Assembly: GCA_023079485.1 (NCBI GenBank)
Contig: CM041104.1
Location: forward strand, 125,676-189,675
Length of the DNA: 64,000 nucleotides
Reading direction: 5' to 3'
DNA from: Archilochus colubris
Taxonomy: Eukaryota; Chordata; Aves; Apodiformes; Trochilidae
Shown here piece by piece: positions 11,101-23,100 of the stretch (the stretch's first letter is position 1; the number at the start of each line of letters is the position of its first letter). The notes under the pieces were generated by a model. It searched no databases, was not told where the DNA came from, and saw only the letters and a list, made by a program, of their open reading frames with translations. Made by a program: the position numbers and the translations under genes.

Positions 11101-14100
11101 TCAAATGGTTGTTCTTCTGCAAGTGTCACCTCCATGAATGGAGATGCACCTCTTCACACCTGTTTTATAACACAGAAGCAAAATATTTGGGGCCAGCAAA
11201 TAGTTTGTATTCCGACAAACAAATTCTGGCAGTAAGAGTGTGAGTTTCCGTCTCATTAAGCTGTTGGCAAAGCTCTGGTAATTCCAGTCACTGATCCAGT
11301 GCAAGGATTATTCCTCGACATGGCTGGTTGTGTCAGGTCAGAGCATCGCTGGTTTTTCTCAGCAGTTGCATGTTTATACTTGAGGGTAAAATAAAGTGTT
11401 GAAATATCAATTCATTGGGTTCTTCTCTGGTGCCAGAGCAATGATGAGCAAAGTTGGAAAACAAGTGGCTGAGGATTTTTGTACAATAACCATAAAGTGT
11501 TTTTCTACAGCTAAGTTGTAGTGAGGTATTTTTTTTAAAGCTAAGAGGTTTTTTTAATGCAAAACCTGACACCATTTCTCAGCTTTGGAGGTCCAGCCTA
11601 GAGGTCACTAGCTCAACTGCAGCCCAGGTTTGATTTTGACGAAGTTCCTGTCATCTCACAGCTGTTTGTTGGTGTGTCTGAAATCAGGAGGTGGTTGTAA
11701 CTTTCCTCAGGACAGGTCAGCTGTACCACAGTCCCACTTTTGGGACACAGGACATGTGCTGTGATCTGGGGAGATGGAGCTGCTTGAGCTGGAGGTGGTG
11801 GTGTCCTCTGGCTCCTCATGCGGGCAGAAGAAGAGTCATTTTGTTGAAGGGATGGCATGCAGGTGTCAGTTGACATGGGAAATTTGCCTCCAGCACTGTT
11901 TCAAATTTTATGGTGTCTTGTGAACAAGCAAGAGCAGTCTGGTCTCCCTGCCTCATGTTACATTACATGGCTTGAGACAGGCGCATACAAAATTCATTTT
12001 AGAGGGCTGGCATCCAGTCCCAGAGACTAAGGAATGTTTTAGGCAGACTTTATACAATTTATATGCTTTATCAAGGGTCCTATTGTTTCTTCATTAAAGC
12101 AGGATTATCCCTCTGGGATGACCTGTTCTGCAGGGGTCAAGAACACAGCCACACTCCATTTCAATGGTGAACCTTTCCTCCCTGCAGAGATGTACTGGGA
12201 AACAGATGAGGCAAGTGGGACGCTGAGTACCAGGAGACACCAGGGTGCAGCTCTTTAGAAACAGCACCCAGGAGGAGCTCTCACAAATGTTGGTTCAGTT
12301 TGACTCCACTCTTAACACGTAGAATTTTTGTGGGCTCTCCCTCTAGCAGTTCTTATCATTCGAACTTCCCATCTCTGAGACTCCTCCTCTGAGCCTCTGT
12401 TGCTGGAGTGAAACCTTCACCTTATGGGGTGAATTTGGAGCTTTGTCATATGCCAAAACAAGGAGGCAGGAAAACAAAACCTTTTAATCTGCAAAAGGAT
12501 CTTCCACTGACAATCCAGGTTGACCCTGCAGGCTTTCTTGAACTAAAACTTGTCAGTTTGTCTTTGCAAGATCTGAATTTGCCCACAATTTATCTCTTTC
12601 CAAAAGTTTATTACTTTTCATGGATTTCTGTTTTTCTGTATGACTACAATTCTGAACTAGGCTCAAGTCATCGAAAAATCACTGCTAAGTATCACATAGC
12701 TTCTGTTGCTGATGCTGAAGTGTCCAGACACTTGGAGCTGATTGGGAAGTGGTTTTGTTTGGGCTTTTTTAAGTGCATTGTCTGTCTCTACAGTTTGCAG
12801 TTGCACAACTCCTTATTCCTCTGTTGCTAATATAAATATTGTCATCACTGAAGGACTTGCAGGAAAATGGTGAAAAGAAATGCTGAAGCAGCTCTGCTGA
12901 TCAGGTAGATGTATAACACTGATTTTTAGTTGTAGAAAGTCTCCAAGAAGAGAAATGAACTCTTGAACTAGAAACCTGCTCAGACTCCAGCTCAGTAACT
13001 TCAGGAGAGGTGTTATTTGAAATGGCTGCTGTAAAAATCCCTCAGAAAATTGTTTTTAATACTTCTCTCACTCAGCTCTTAATGACACTCCCCAGAGGAT
13101 ATATATTTGTCATCTATTTTTCTAGATGCGCAAAGAAGTAAAATTCAAAACACTCACTCTCTAGCTTGCAGCAGCATCTCAGAGATGAGCAGCTAACAGC
13201 AGGCACTGGGCAGAACATCCTGTGAGCCTTGCTGTTGGGAACATGCTCTGATGGCTTGGTTGAGACCCACCAGCAACCCAGGTTGGGGTGGTGCAACCTT
13301 GTCCTGCTTTCGGCTGGGATAGAGCTAATTTTCTTCTTAGTAGATAGAATAGTGTCATGGTTTGGATTTAGTATAGGATTCGGTATGAGAATAATGTTGA
13401 TAATACAGTGATGTTTTTAGCTGTTGCTAAGAAATCAAGGACTTCTTAACTCCTCTGCTTTGCTAGCGTACAGGTGCACAAGCTGGGAGGGAGCAGAGCC
13501 AGGACAGCTGACCACAGAGTATTCCATACCATATGATGTCATGCTCAGTATGTAAATCTGGGAGAAGAAGGAGGAAGGGGGAATGTGCAGTGATGGCATC
13601 TGTCTTCCCAAGTCACTGTTATGTGTGATGGAGCCCAGCTTGCCTGGAGGTGACTGAACACCTGCCTGCCAGTGGGAAGCAGCGCATGAATTCCTGGTTT
13701 GCTTTGCTTGTGCATGGCTTTTGCTTTACCTAGTGACCTGTCTTTATCACAAGCCATGAGTTTTCTCACTTCTACCTGTCAGATTCTCTCGACTGCCTGG
13801 GGCTGAGCTGCTGGCTGGGGCTAAGCCACCACGAACTCAAAGCAGTTGTGCAGGCAGTGCAAACTGATTGTATGTGTGTGGTCACCTGGGGGTTCCAGGG
13901 TGATCTGCAGCTGTGGGTAGGACCAGTAGTGTATCTGTCATCTCTTCCACACTTTAAGGGTTGGGGTTTTTTTGGTGGCTGGTCAGTGGAAAGCTGCCCA
14001 TGGCCACTACCTGTATGTAAATGAGTTGTGTTGAACTCAAAACTCAGTGTGCAGCGTTTCACGTTACTTGAGCTTGAAGCACCCAGGTTATTAACCACAA

Positions 14101-17100
14101 ACACAGCAAATCCAGACACGGATAGGGCCTGAAGCAGGGCAGGAGCTGCCCCCCAGGCAGTGGGGCAGGGCTGTGGCAGGCAGGTGTTTGCCTTCATCTG
14201 CAGCTGCTGCAGCTGCAGAAACAGGTGGAGATGTTCAGGACCAGCAGCAAAACACAGCTGGGAGAAGTTAAAAGCAGCCCCACAACACAGTGCTTCACCT
14301 GGGCACAACTGCTGGCAAGAAACATGGCTCCACCTCAGCTCCAGCTCTGGGTAGGATTAATGAAAGAAGGAGGAAGTAAATGTATGCTTGAGCTGGCTTA
14401 TTATGTTTTTTGCTCAGTAGCAGCACAGCTAAATCAAATCAGCTATTTCCAGAATACCTGGAAATCAGCTGCCTTTTAACTGTCTGTGCCATCAAATCCA
14501 GCCCCATTTTGGAGGAGCTTAGCTGATGAACGTCTTTTTCATCTCCTGCTCCAGGTTTTTTAAATTAAGATCTTTCTTTCTTATTCTTTTCCCTGAGAGT
14601 TGTTTGGTTTTGCTTTGCTTATAACTCATGCTGTAGAAAATCAAGATTTGGACAGCTGTTGAATTTTCAAGTGTAGTAAATCTGAGTTTTGGATTGAAAG
14701 TAATTTTTGCCCTCTTCCTCTTTCCCTGTGTGCATGTTAGTTAACTTCAACATCCAGACATTTGACTACCAGCTCTTGGTAGTTGTTGGAACATGTATGT
14801 CCTGGTGGGGGGGGTGGAGGGCCTCCAACTTCTTTGATGCGATGCTCTCACCAAACTCTCCATTAGTCTATCGAAAAATCTTTTTGCACTATCTTAAAGT
14901 CTTTTTCAGCATGTTACCTACCAGGTTGGTAGGAGCAGGCAGGGCTGAGGTGCTGGGCATCCAGGAAGGAGAGCAGGGGGCTGGGTGCTCACTTTGCTCA
15001 TTCCTCTGCTGCAGGGCACTTGCTGGGGGGAGCACAAAGCTTGAGTGGGTCCTCCTTTCTCCAGTGTAGATGGCTCCTGTCCCTTCGTATAGGGATGGTG
15101 TCACTTGCATGTAAAACACTTAGATCCACAGCAGGCAGCTCCTTGGTGTGTTTCTCTTAAGCACTTAAGGTAGTCAAATATTTAAGTCTGGGCAACTTTG
15201 CATGATGCTCTTTGTCTCTCTGTGTCTCTTTGACTCCACTGGGAATTCTGTTGTTAGTGCTGTTGGAAAGAGCTTGAGGTGTGCTTGAATGGTGATGTGC
15301 ACCTCTGTGTGAGGTGAGTCACCCTAAATCTGTGCTGCAGAAAACTACAGCTCAAATTGTTGGGTACTGAGAGGGTGGTGCAGGAGGGAGCTGATGGCTC
15401 CAGCAATTACAGGCCTCCTCTTTAGATTTTGCATGTTAAATCCTGAAAGATATAGGTTGTGTGCTTTGTAAGCCTGGTTTGCTTCAGCTGTTTCCCTTGG
15501 AGAAGCTACCTGTATTTTTTGGAGACTTGGTTTTCTGTACCTGTTGTGTTTTGTTGAATGAGTTTGTTTCAGAAGAATCTTCTGAGTTATTCTTCTGTTG
15601 AAAAATGTTCATTTGTCAAAACAGAAACTATCCCTGGGACCAGTAGGTGCTCAGGAGATCAGAAACAATCCAAGATGGTCTGTAATTGTATTTACTAAAC
15701 GGTACAACATGGCCTAAATAAATATTTACTAATTTGATTTTGGTTCTTTGGCACCCTGATAGAGCACTGACTGCTTGAACTTTGGCTGTTGTGGTGTCTC
15801 CTTGTTTTGTGTAATTTTTGGGAGAGGGTTGGCCTTTCTGTTTGGTTTTGGGTTCTCTTTTTAACAGTCATCTAGAGCGGGAAGATTTAAAGTCCAGGTT
15901 TCAGAGGATCAGGCTTCCCATGCCTCCTGCTTGTTGAAGACAATAAATGGTGTCCCTAGCTTGAGGTGTGGCTTTTCCTCATGGGGCAGCTGCTCTGAAA
16001 TTCGGGTGTGAATTTGCAGCTTACCAACTGCAGAGATGTGCTTGGTGCAGACCAGCTCTCTGTGCTCCCCTTTTGGGAACGCTTCCAAGTGGCACCACTG
16101 CCCAAGATCTCCTCTGCAGCTGGCACCACCCTGCTTCAGGGTTAAAGTGAGCTGCTGTTCCCAGCAATTTCTGGTCATGGGCTGTGGTTTCATCACACAA
16201 ACCTCCCATCGCACTGGTGGCTGCAGAGAAGAGGGGGCTTGAGTGGGAGGATGGATCCTTGAAGATCCTTGTGGATCCAGCAGCACTACCATGGTCCCAT
16301 GTGTGTGCTTTCTGGGAGGGAAGAGGCCACCCCAGTGTGACAGTGGGCCAAGCTTGGCTGCTGACCCTTGGAGAAACGACGTAATGGGAATGGCAAGGGA
16401 TTTGGGCCAAAAGAGGAAAATTCGTGTTAGTGCTTAAATATAGCATCATCTTAAAATTCTTCTGTTTCTTTGAAGTGTGAATCCCAGATGCTAAAAAAGT
16501 ATTTTTCCAGACAAAGCTATGCTGTCTTGCTGTGTATTTTCCACCAAATTGCTGAATTATTGTTTTCCTTCTGGCCTTTTTTTTCATAGCTTTATCATTT
16601 TGTCTGGATGTTTTACACGACTGCAACTCGTTCCTGTTCATAGCAAGCTGAGAACTCCCACGTGGGACAGCGTCCCCACTGGGCTATCACATAGGACAGA
16701 GAAGCCAGGGTTTTTTTTCCTGGAAACTTATAAACATGAACTTCCTGTTGACACGAGCTGTAAATCTGCAAATAGCCTCTGCTTCCGACAGAAGATGAAG
16801 GTAATAAAATTTCAGGTCCTTGTTCACTGTGCTTGGTCCTCCTTAAGCTGTGTCCAGGCACCCCAGAGGCAGTGGAAGCACTGAGGGGAACCTGCTGGCT
16901 TTTCTGTAGGCACCCAAATGAAAATAAAATCCCAGTGGAAGCAAGCTGGAGAATCTGAAAACCCTAACGACTAAAAGTGATGCTTCATCACTTGGTTTCT
17001 CCTTTTGTTTCTCATCTATCTCCCATAATGGAGCTGATCCTCACAGTGAGTTAACTCCATCCTTCATTCAAAACAAGCACTTTGAGGTGAGCTGGCCATA

Positions 17101-20100
17101 TTCTGGCAGTTCTTAGAAGGCTTTGCATTTTCCCACCTGTGTCACTTAATCTCACTGGTATTCCTGCTTCTAAGAAGTGATGGGACACAACCCACACGAG
17201 TTGTTGGTTTTCTTTCTCTTTCTACATTTAACATTTCACTCTTCTGCATTCTGTACAAACAGCAGCTCACAGGGAATAGCTGCCTGATTCCTTTTGCCTG
17301 GTGTTTTTCAGAGGCTGATGCATGTTTTATTTTGGGGTGGGAAGCAGACACGCAGGCAGGTGGCTGAGCTCTGTTGGGCATGACCACATTGGTCTTCTGG
17401 ATCCTCTGAGGCTGCTGAGGCTGCTTTGTGCTGTCAGGGAAGGGATGGAGGCAGGAGAGGGGCAGGGAGGGAAGCAGCAATAAGGCGATTGAAAGCCTGG
17501 TAGTGGAAAGAGAAAGGATAGAGAAAGGAAGGAGGAGGGGCTGCGGGACATGGAAACGAGGAGCAACAGGCAGGGTAAGAGGAAGGTCCGGATGGAGGCT
17601 GAACTCCCTTAATTAGCATCCCACTAATGAATCCTTTCTCGGGCGGCAGTCCCGAGGTGTGGGTGAAATCCAGCCCTTCTCAGCCTGACCCCCGTGCTCT
17701 CCTCATTCGCCTCCGGGCTGGTTTCTCCTTGGCTTCGCTCCCTCAGCCCAGACGCAGCCTTTCCGCGGCAGGGACGCGGCAGCGCTGGGAGTGGAGCGCT
17801 CGCAGTCCCCTGCGCTTGGGTGGGCGTGCTGGGGCTTTCGGAAACTAATAGCTCCCAGCAGTGCTGCTGAATCAGACTTGGTGGAGCCGGCAGCAGAGAG
17901 TTGGAATGCCGGGCCAGGCGCAAAGGGCTGCCTTGGGTTGTTGGTGTGGGTTTTTTTTTTTTTGGGGGGGGGTGTTGTTTTTTTGTTGGTTTTTTTTGTT
18001 TGTTTTTTTGCTGCTTTTTAATTCTTTTCCCCCCAAAGCCATTTGTTAGGTCCAAAGGGCCAACTGACAGTAAGAGAGAGAGCTGGCAGGGATGGACTTT
18101 GAAAAAAAAAAAAGTAAAAAAATGCTAAAAAGATAAATACCTCAGTACTATGAAAACATAAAAAAAAAAAAAAACGCGTTTAAAACATTATTTTGTTGTT
18201 GTTTGGCAAGGTGGGAACAGAGGAGCCCTGTTCAATGCTAACCCTGCAAAGCCACCAAACTGGGATGCTGCTGAAAAGCCCTGCTTAAAGTCCTGAACTG
18301 GTGGTTTTACTTGGTAAAACAAAGCAATGGAGGAATTTTTTTTTATTATTATTTTTTTAATAATTTTTAAAATGTCTTATAGGCAAGCTGTGGTTTGGGT
18401 GAGAAATTTAGATTTTTTTTTTTTTTATTTTTTTAATCAAGATTACCAGCTTAGTGACAATCAGTTACTAAGAAAATAAATGTTTGGTGCCCCTTGGATG
18501 CTTAGATGTGGCAGTGAGATGGGGAGTTACCACCTCTTCTGAAGGTCCAGGCATGGTGGACCAGAGCCCCAGCAGCACCATCCTAGGGACAAGGTTGGAG
18601 GAAATCTCAGGGTGAAGGGGGAAAGGATTCTGTTAAAGGAACCCAAGATAAAGAATGAAAAGCCATTATCAGGGGAAAAGCTGCAGCCTGCAGGAGGGAA
18701 GTCACTGGTAGAGGGAGGTGCAGGAAGCGAGCTGGGGTGTAATGGCCCTGCTGTAGGGAAGGGGCTTGGGATCCATCACATGCATTTTATTGCTCATATT
18801 TTTTATTGTAAATGCTGCCCTTTCTGGGACAAGGCAAAACCCACAAGTTCTGCTATTGAGCCCTGTTTTGATAAGCTTTAACATGTGTTTTCCTCATTGT
18901 TAAAGGTTATTCCAAAGAGGGAGGTGGTGGGGACCACCAGAAGCCCAGACTTCAGATGGGGTGTCTGCTCTGGGTACAGCTCTCAAAGCACATCATCTCA
19001 CCTGCAGAAGGGAGCATTTCTGCTTCCAAAGCTTGTCAGCACCATAAACACATGTTAAAGGGGCTGGGCCTCCAAGGAATCGAGTGGAAGTGTCAGGTCG
19101 AGGCAGGTAATTGGGATTTCCGGAGTACCAGTGTGGTGCCCAGGTCAGCTGCAGCCTCAATCCACCCAGCTTCCAAAGACAGAAACACTTCTGATCCCCC
19201 ACCTGGGATGTTGATGGGATTCACCAGAGAGTCACCAGAACTGCAGTTGAAGGGGAGTGGGTGTATGTATTTTAACACATATCTGAAATCACAGGGAGCT
19301 GTTACTGATCTGGAAAATACTCTCAAGCTCCAGAGCTGTTGGACTGGGCTTAATCCTCTGCAGGCTGGATTTAACTCTCTCCAAATAGGATTAGTGATTT
19401 TTTTCCATATTTCAGTGTTTGGGTTAAATACCCATAACAGCTACAGAGGCCTGGATTACTAATCAGAACAAGGGTGTGAAATTTAGGGATTGGTGTGTTG
19501 TTTTAAGGGGGATTTTTTGGATAGGGTGTCAGTTCCTGATGGTTTTTTTCTTTATATATGCAGTCGTATAGAAGGAATAAGGTAGCTTCTGCCTAGGTGA
19601 TCCCTCCCCAGTCCTAACTCAGTTGCCAGAAGTAAGTTCCAGTTACTTCTTTAGGCTGTGCTTAATTCCTTCTTGCATTTTTTTTTCCCACTTTTTTAAT
19701 GTCTGCCTGTAGTTGTTCTGGGTGTAAATTCTATGGCTCACTTAAGGCAAACTTTTAGTATGTTTTTTTCCTCAATCTGGACAGTACTGAAATGGCACAA
19801 AAGCCAAACACTAGTCATGTTCACTCCTGAAAGAGGCAATATGATTAGATTTACTTGGCATATTAAGCTTGTTACCATAATCTGCCATGTGCTAATTTAA
19901 ATAATGGATGTATTGAAAAGAGGATGCTTGTTAAATGTGATAAATTTGCTAGAAATGGAGAAGTCTAATCTCCATTTTGGGTGGGGGTGCATGCTTCTCT
20001 TTAACTTGAACTCAAGTCATTGAGCCTCTGCTGCAACTCCATCAGCATCTCTTCAAAGGGAGCAGTCTCTTCTTGGCTCTGCTGGCTTGTAAGTAAAGAC

Positions 20101-23100
20101 TAAAGAAAGCAATAAAATGCTGGACTTCCCTGTCAGACCTGAGCCTGGAAGAGGAGGATCCCAACTGGTTTCCATCAGATTCCAGTTAGCATGAATTTAC
20201 GGTTTCCACTTAACCTGATAAATGGCTTTGGCTGCCTTGGTGCCTTCAGATTTATTTTTCTGTTCGATGGAAAGTGGTCATTTAAAAAGGCAAAAGCTTT
20301 CCAGGGTTGCTGTGAATACCAGTGAAGCTTCCTTCCGAGGTAAGAATACAACAAGCAAAAAAAATAAAGTGGCAGCATGTGGTGAAATACTGGTGGGATA
20401 GAAGAGAAATCAGATGTTGAGTCTCTTGTGCTTGCTGTGGCAATGGGCTGTGATAGGCATAAAAATTCCACTGGAAACTGGAAAAATTCTTCAGATTTCC
20501 TCGCTTTCCTCAGAAACCACATTTAGCAGCAGGTATCAATAGCTCCCAGTGTTCAAACTTTGTTGACATCGTTCTTTCCATGGAACATTCCCATGAGAAG
20601 AAAGCAGAAGCAGATTAACGTGGCAAGTGGGGGAAAGCAGTTCCCCCTATGCTGCCTGCAGTCCTTCTTCCTTCCAGTGGAAGTGGATGATGTCTGGGCT
20701 ACAGAATCTATTTTAACACATAACTGGGGAGCAGGTTAGCCTCTTGGTTCTGCTCAAGGTCAGTTAGATAAGGTGCTGCTCAAGGTCAGTTAGATAACAT
20801 AGCTCAGTGTCTTCTGTTTGTGTGTTGCCTCTTCCTCCTGCTGCTCTGTTGGCAAAGGTGATGGCAGAGCAGGACATGGTGTGGGATGTCCTATCCTGGC
20901 TCTTTTTGCAGCAGTGGAGCTGCTGTGTCAGCACTGCTGGAGAGACCAGCTGGCAGCAGCTTGCTTGCTTGTGGCTGCATGGACCTGCCTCTGCCAGCAG
21001 CAAGCTTAGGGATGGGTCATGGTTTGGGTGAATTTAGGGATGGGCCATGGTTTGAGTGAGCTTAGGCACATGGGTTGTATTTGAGATACAGTCCATGAGC
21101 CTTTCAAAGGAGGCTTTGCAATGGCTTCTGTTCAGGGTGGTTAGGTGCCCCCAGCTTTAGTTTTGATTCCTCAAGAACCCAAAATCACACATGCATCTTC
21201 CTTACTCCAAGGCCAAGCAGTGATGACTGGCATATTCCTTCCTCTCTCACCAGAAGAAGGGATGTTTTTCCTGAAGGTGTTGGGGTTTGGTAGATGTGTG
21301 CCTGGGGAAACCATGGCAAAGAGTATGCATGCTTTTGTAAAAGCTTATGAAGTCATATCATTGTAACTATACTTAATATACTTGGGGTGGCCTGAAGATT
21401 CAGTATTTCAAACTACTTTAGGGTATAAAAGTAGGGAAAAGATTTGTTTGGCCTTGGGATGAGCAGTAGTTACAAGCCAGTTGTCAGAGTTGGGGACAGC
21501 TTTTGTTGATGTAAAGTGAAACATTAACAAGCTGTTGAGATCCTTAAGTATAAATATGATTTAAAAAGAAGGTGATGAAACATTTAGTGCTACTTACCTG
21601 TTTCAGATAAACCCTCCAAAGCCCAGGCCATCCCATGTACCTTTTAAGAGGCCTTTTTTTGAGGACTTTGACCAAGAAACCTGGCAGCTCCCTGACTGCA
21701 TCTCTTGAGCATCTTCTGTTCATCATAAAGCATTCCCCTCCTCTCTTTGTTCAGACCAAGGTCAGATTTTGAATTCACTGTCTGGTTTCAGGCTGGTTTG
21801 GTGATGCTGGGATGGGGCTGGACAGGGGCAGGTGGTGTCTGGTGCTAAATTCTTGATATCTTAAGCCTGGGGCTGCACCCATCTGCCTGGTACCATCTCT
21901 ACTGAGGGCAAAGCTGCAACATGAGCTCACTTATATCAGAGATATATATCTCACATCAGAGAATCCACATGAGAGCCACCACTGTTGGGGCAACCCAAGC
22001 CAGGGAGGGCTCCTGTTGGAGGACCTCACACACCAGGGAGCAAATAATGAGATGCAAGTCAATAGAAAAACATTATTCTGGTGTTTGTGGGGCCACTTGT
22101 TCTCTGTCTCCCTTCTTTGTCTGTAGAATTTAGAGGTGATTTTTCCATCTCTGCTTATGAAATGTCAAGAGCTGTAGTATTGTGCAACAGTCATCAAAAG
22201 TCATCAAAAGTGTCAGAAGCCCCAGAGAGTTAAACTTTCTGAAAGTGAATGTTTTCTTGACATTCCTTGCCAGCAGCCCTCCCAGCAGGGACCAAGGTGC
22301 AGAAAGCACTGGGTGCCAGGAAGCACTGGTGGGTCTCCCAGCCTGAGCATCATTGTGCAGGGTTCCCCAGGTATCTGTGCCCTGATCCTTGCTCAGATTC
22401 ACTTATTTAGCTGAAGCATGCAAAACTGCTGCCCTTAGCTGTGGTTTGGAGGTGGGGCTGTAAATTTGTGCCCTCCTGCTTGCAGCCAGGCTGCCCCTCT
22501 CAGAGCAATGCTGCCAAAGCTGCAGCAGCTTCATGGGCTGCTACAATGGCTGAAAGTCTCCAAGTCTCCTGCCCTGATGTGTCCCCCAGTTGTCACCCAC
22601 CATCCTGCCTCTGCTGGGGAGTCGATCTGCAGGAGGAAAACATGACCTGTGTCTTCATGAATGGGTGCCATGCCTGCTCACAGACTTTGTAACACTTCCT
22701 TTAAAGCAGTTTGTTTTGGTTTGGTCTTTTTCTCCTCCCTTTATAGCCTTTCCCCTTCTCAAAGGAAAGCAGAGGTACCTTAAACTAGTTAGGAGTAAGA
22801 GGCAGAGAAGCAGGGGGTGAAGGGTTAGGTGGGATGCTGGGGGCAATACGTCTAGAAGTTTTATGGACATGGCTTGGCAGTTAACAGTAGCTGACCAAAG
22901 CATTGGAAATTTTATAAAAAGAAGCATTTTGCTGTCCATAAGCAAGTCCCCATCACACTTATACCAGCTGTGGAGAATTTGGCTCGTGATTTTTGGGCTT
23001 TTGATAAAACAGCATCCTTAAGCTTGGGCAGCGGCAGGGTTGTAGTTTGCTGTCCTCTCAAGGTATGTGCATCTCCAAAGCTAAAAAAAGTGGCTGGAGG

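Noticed and set aside
18101..18174. Processed-pseudogene poly-A tail
   Set aside because: No coding-like or retroposon body precedes the A runs; the upstream sequence is the T/G tract and ordinary intron.
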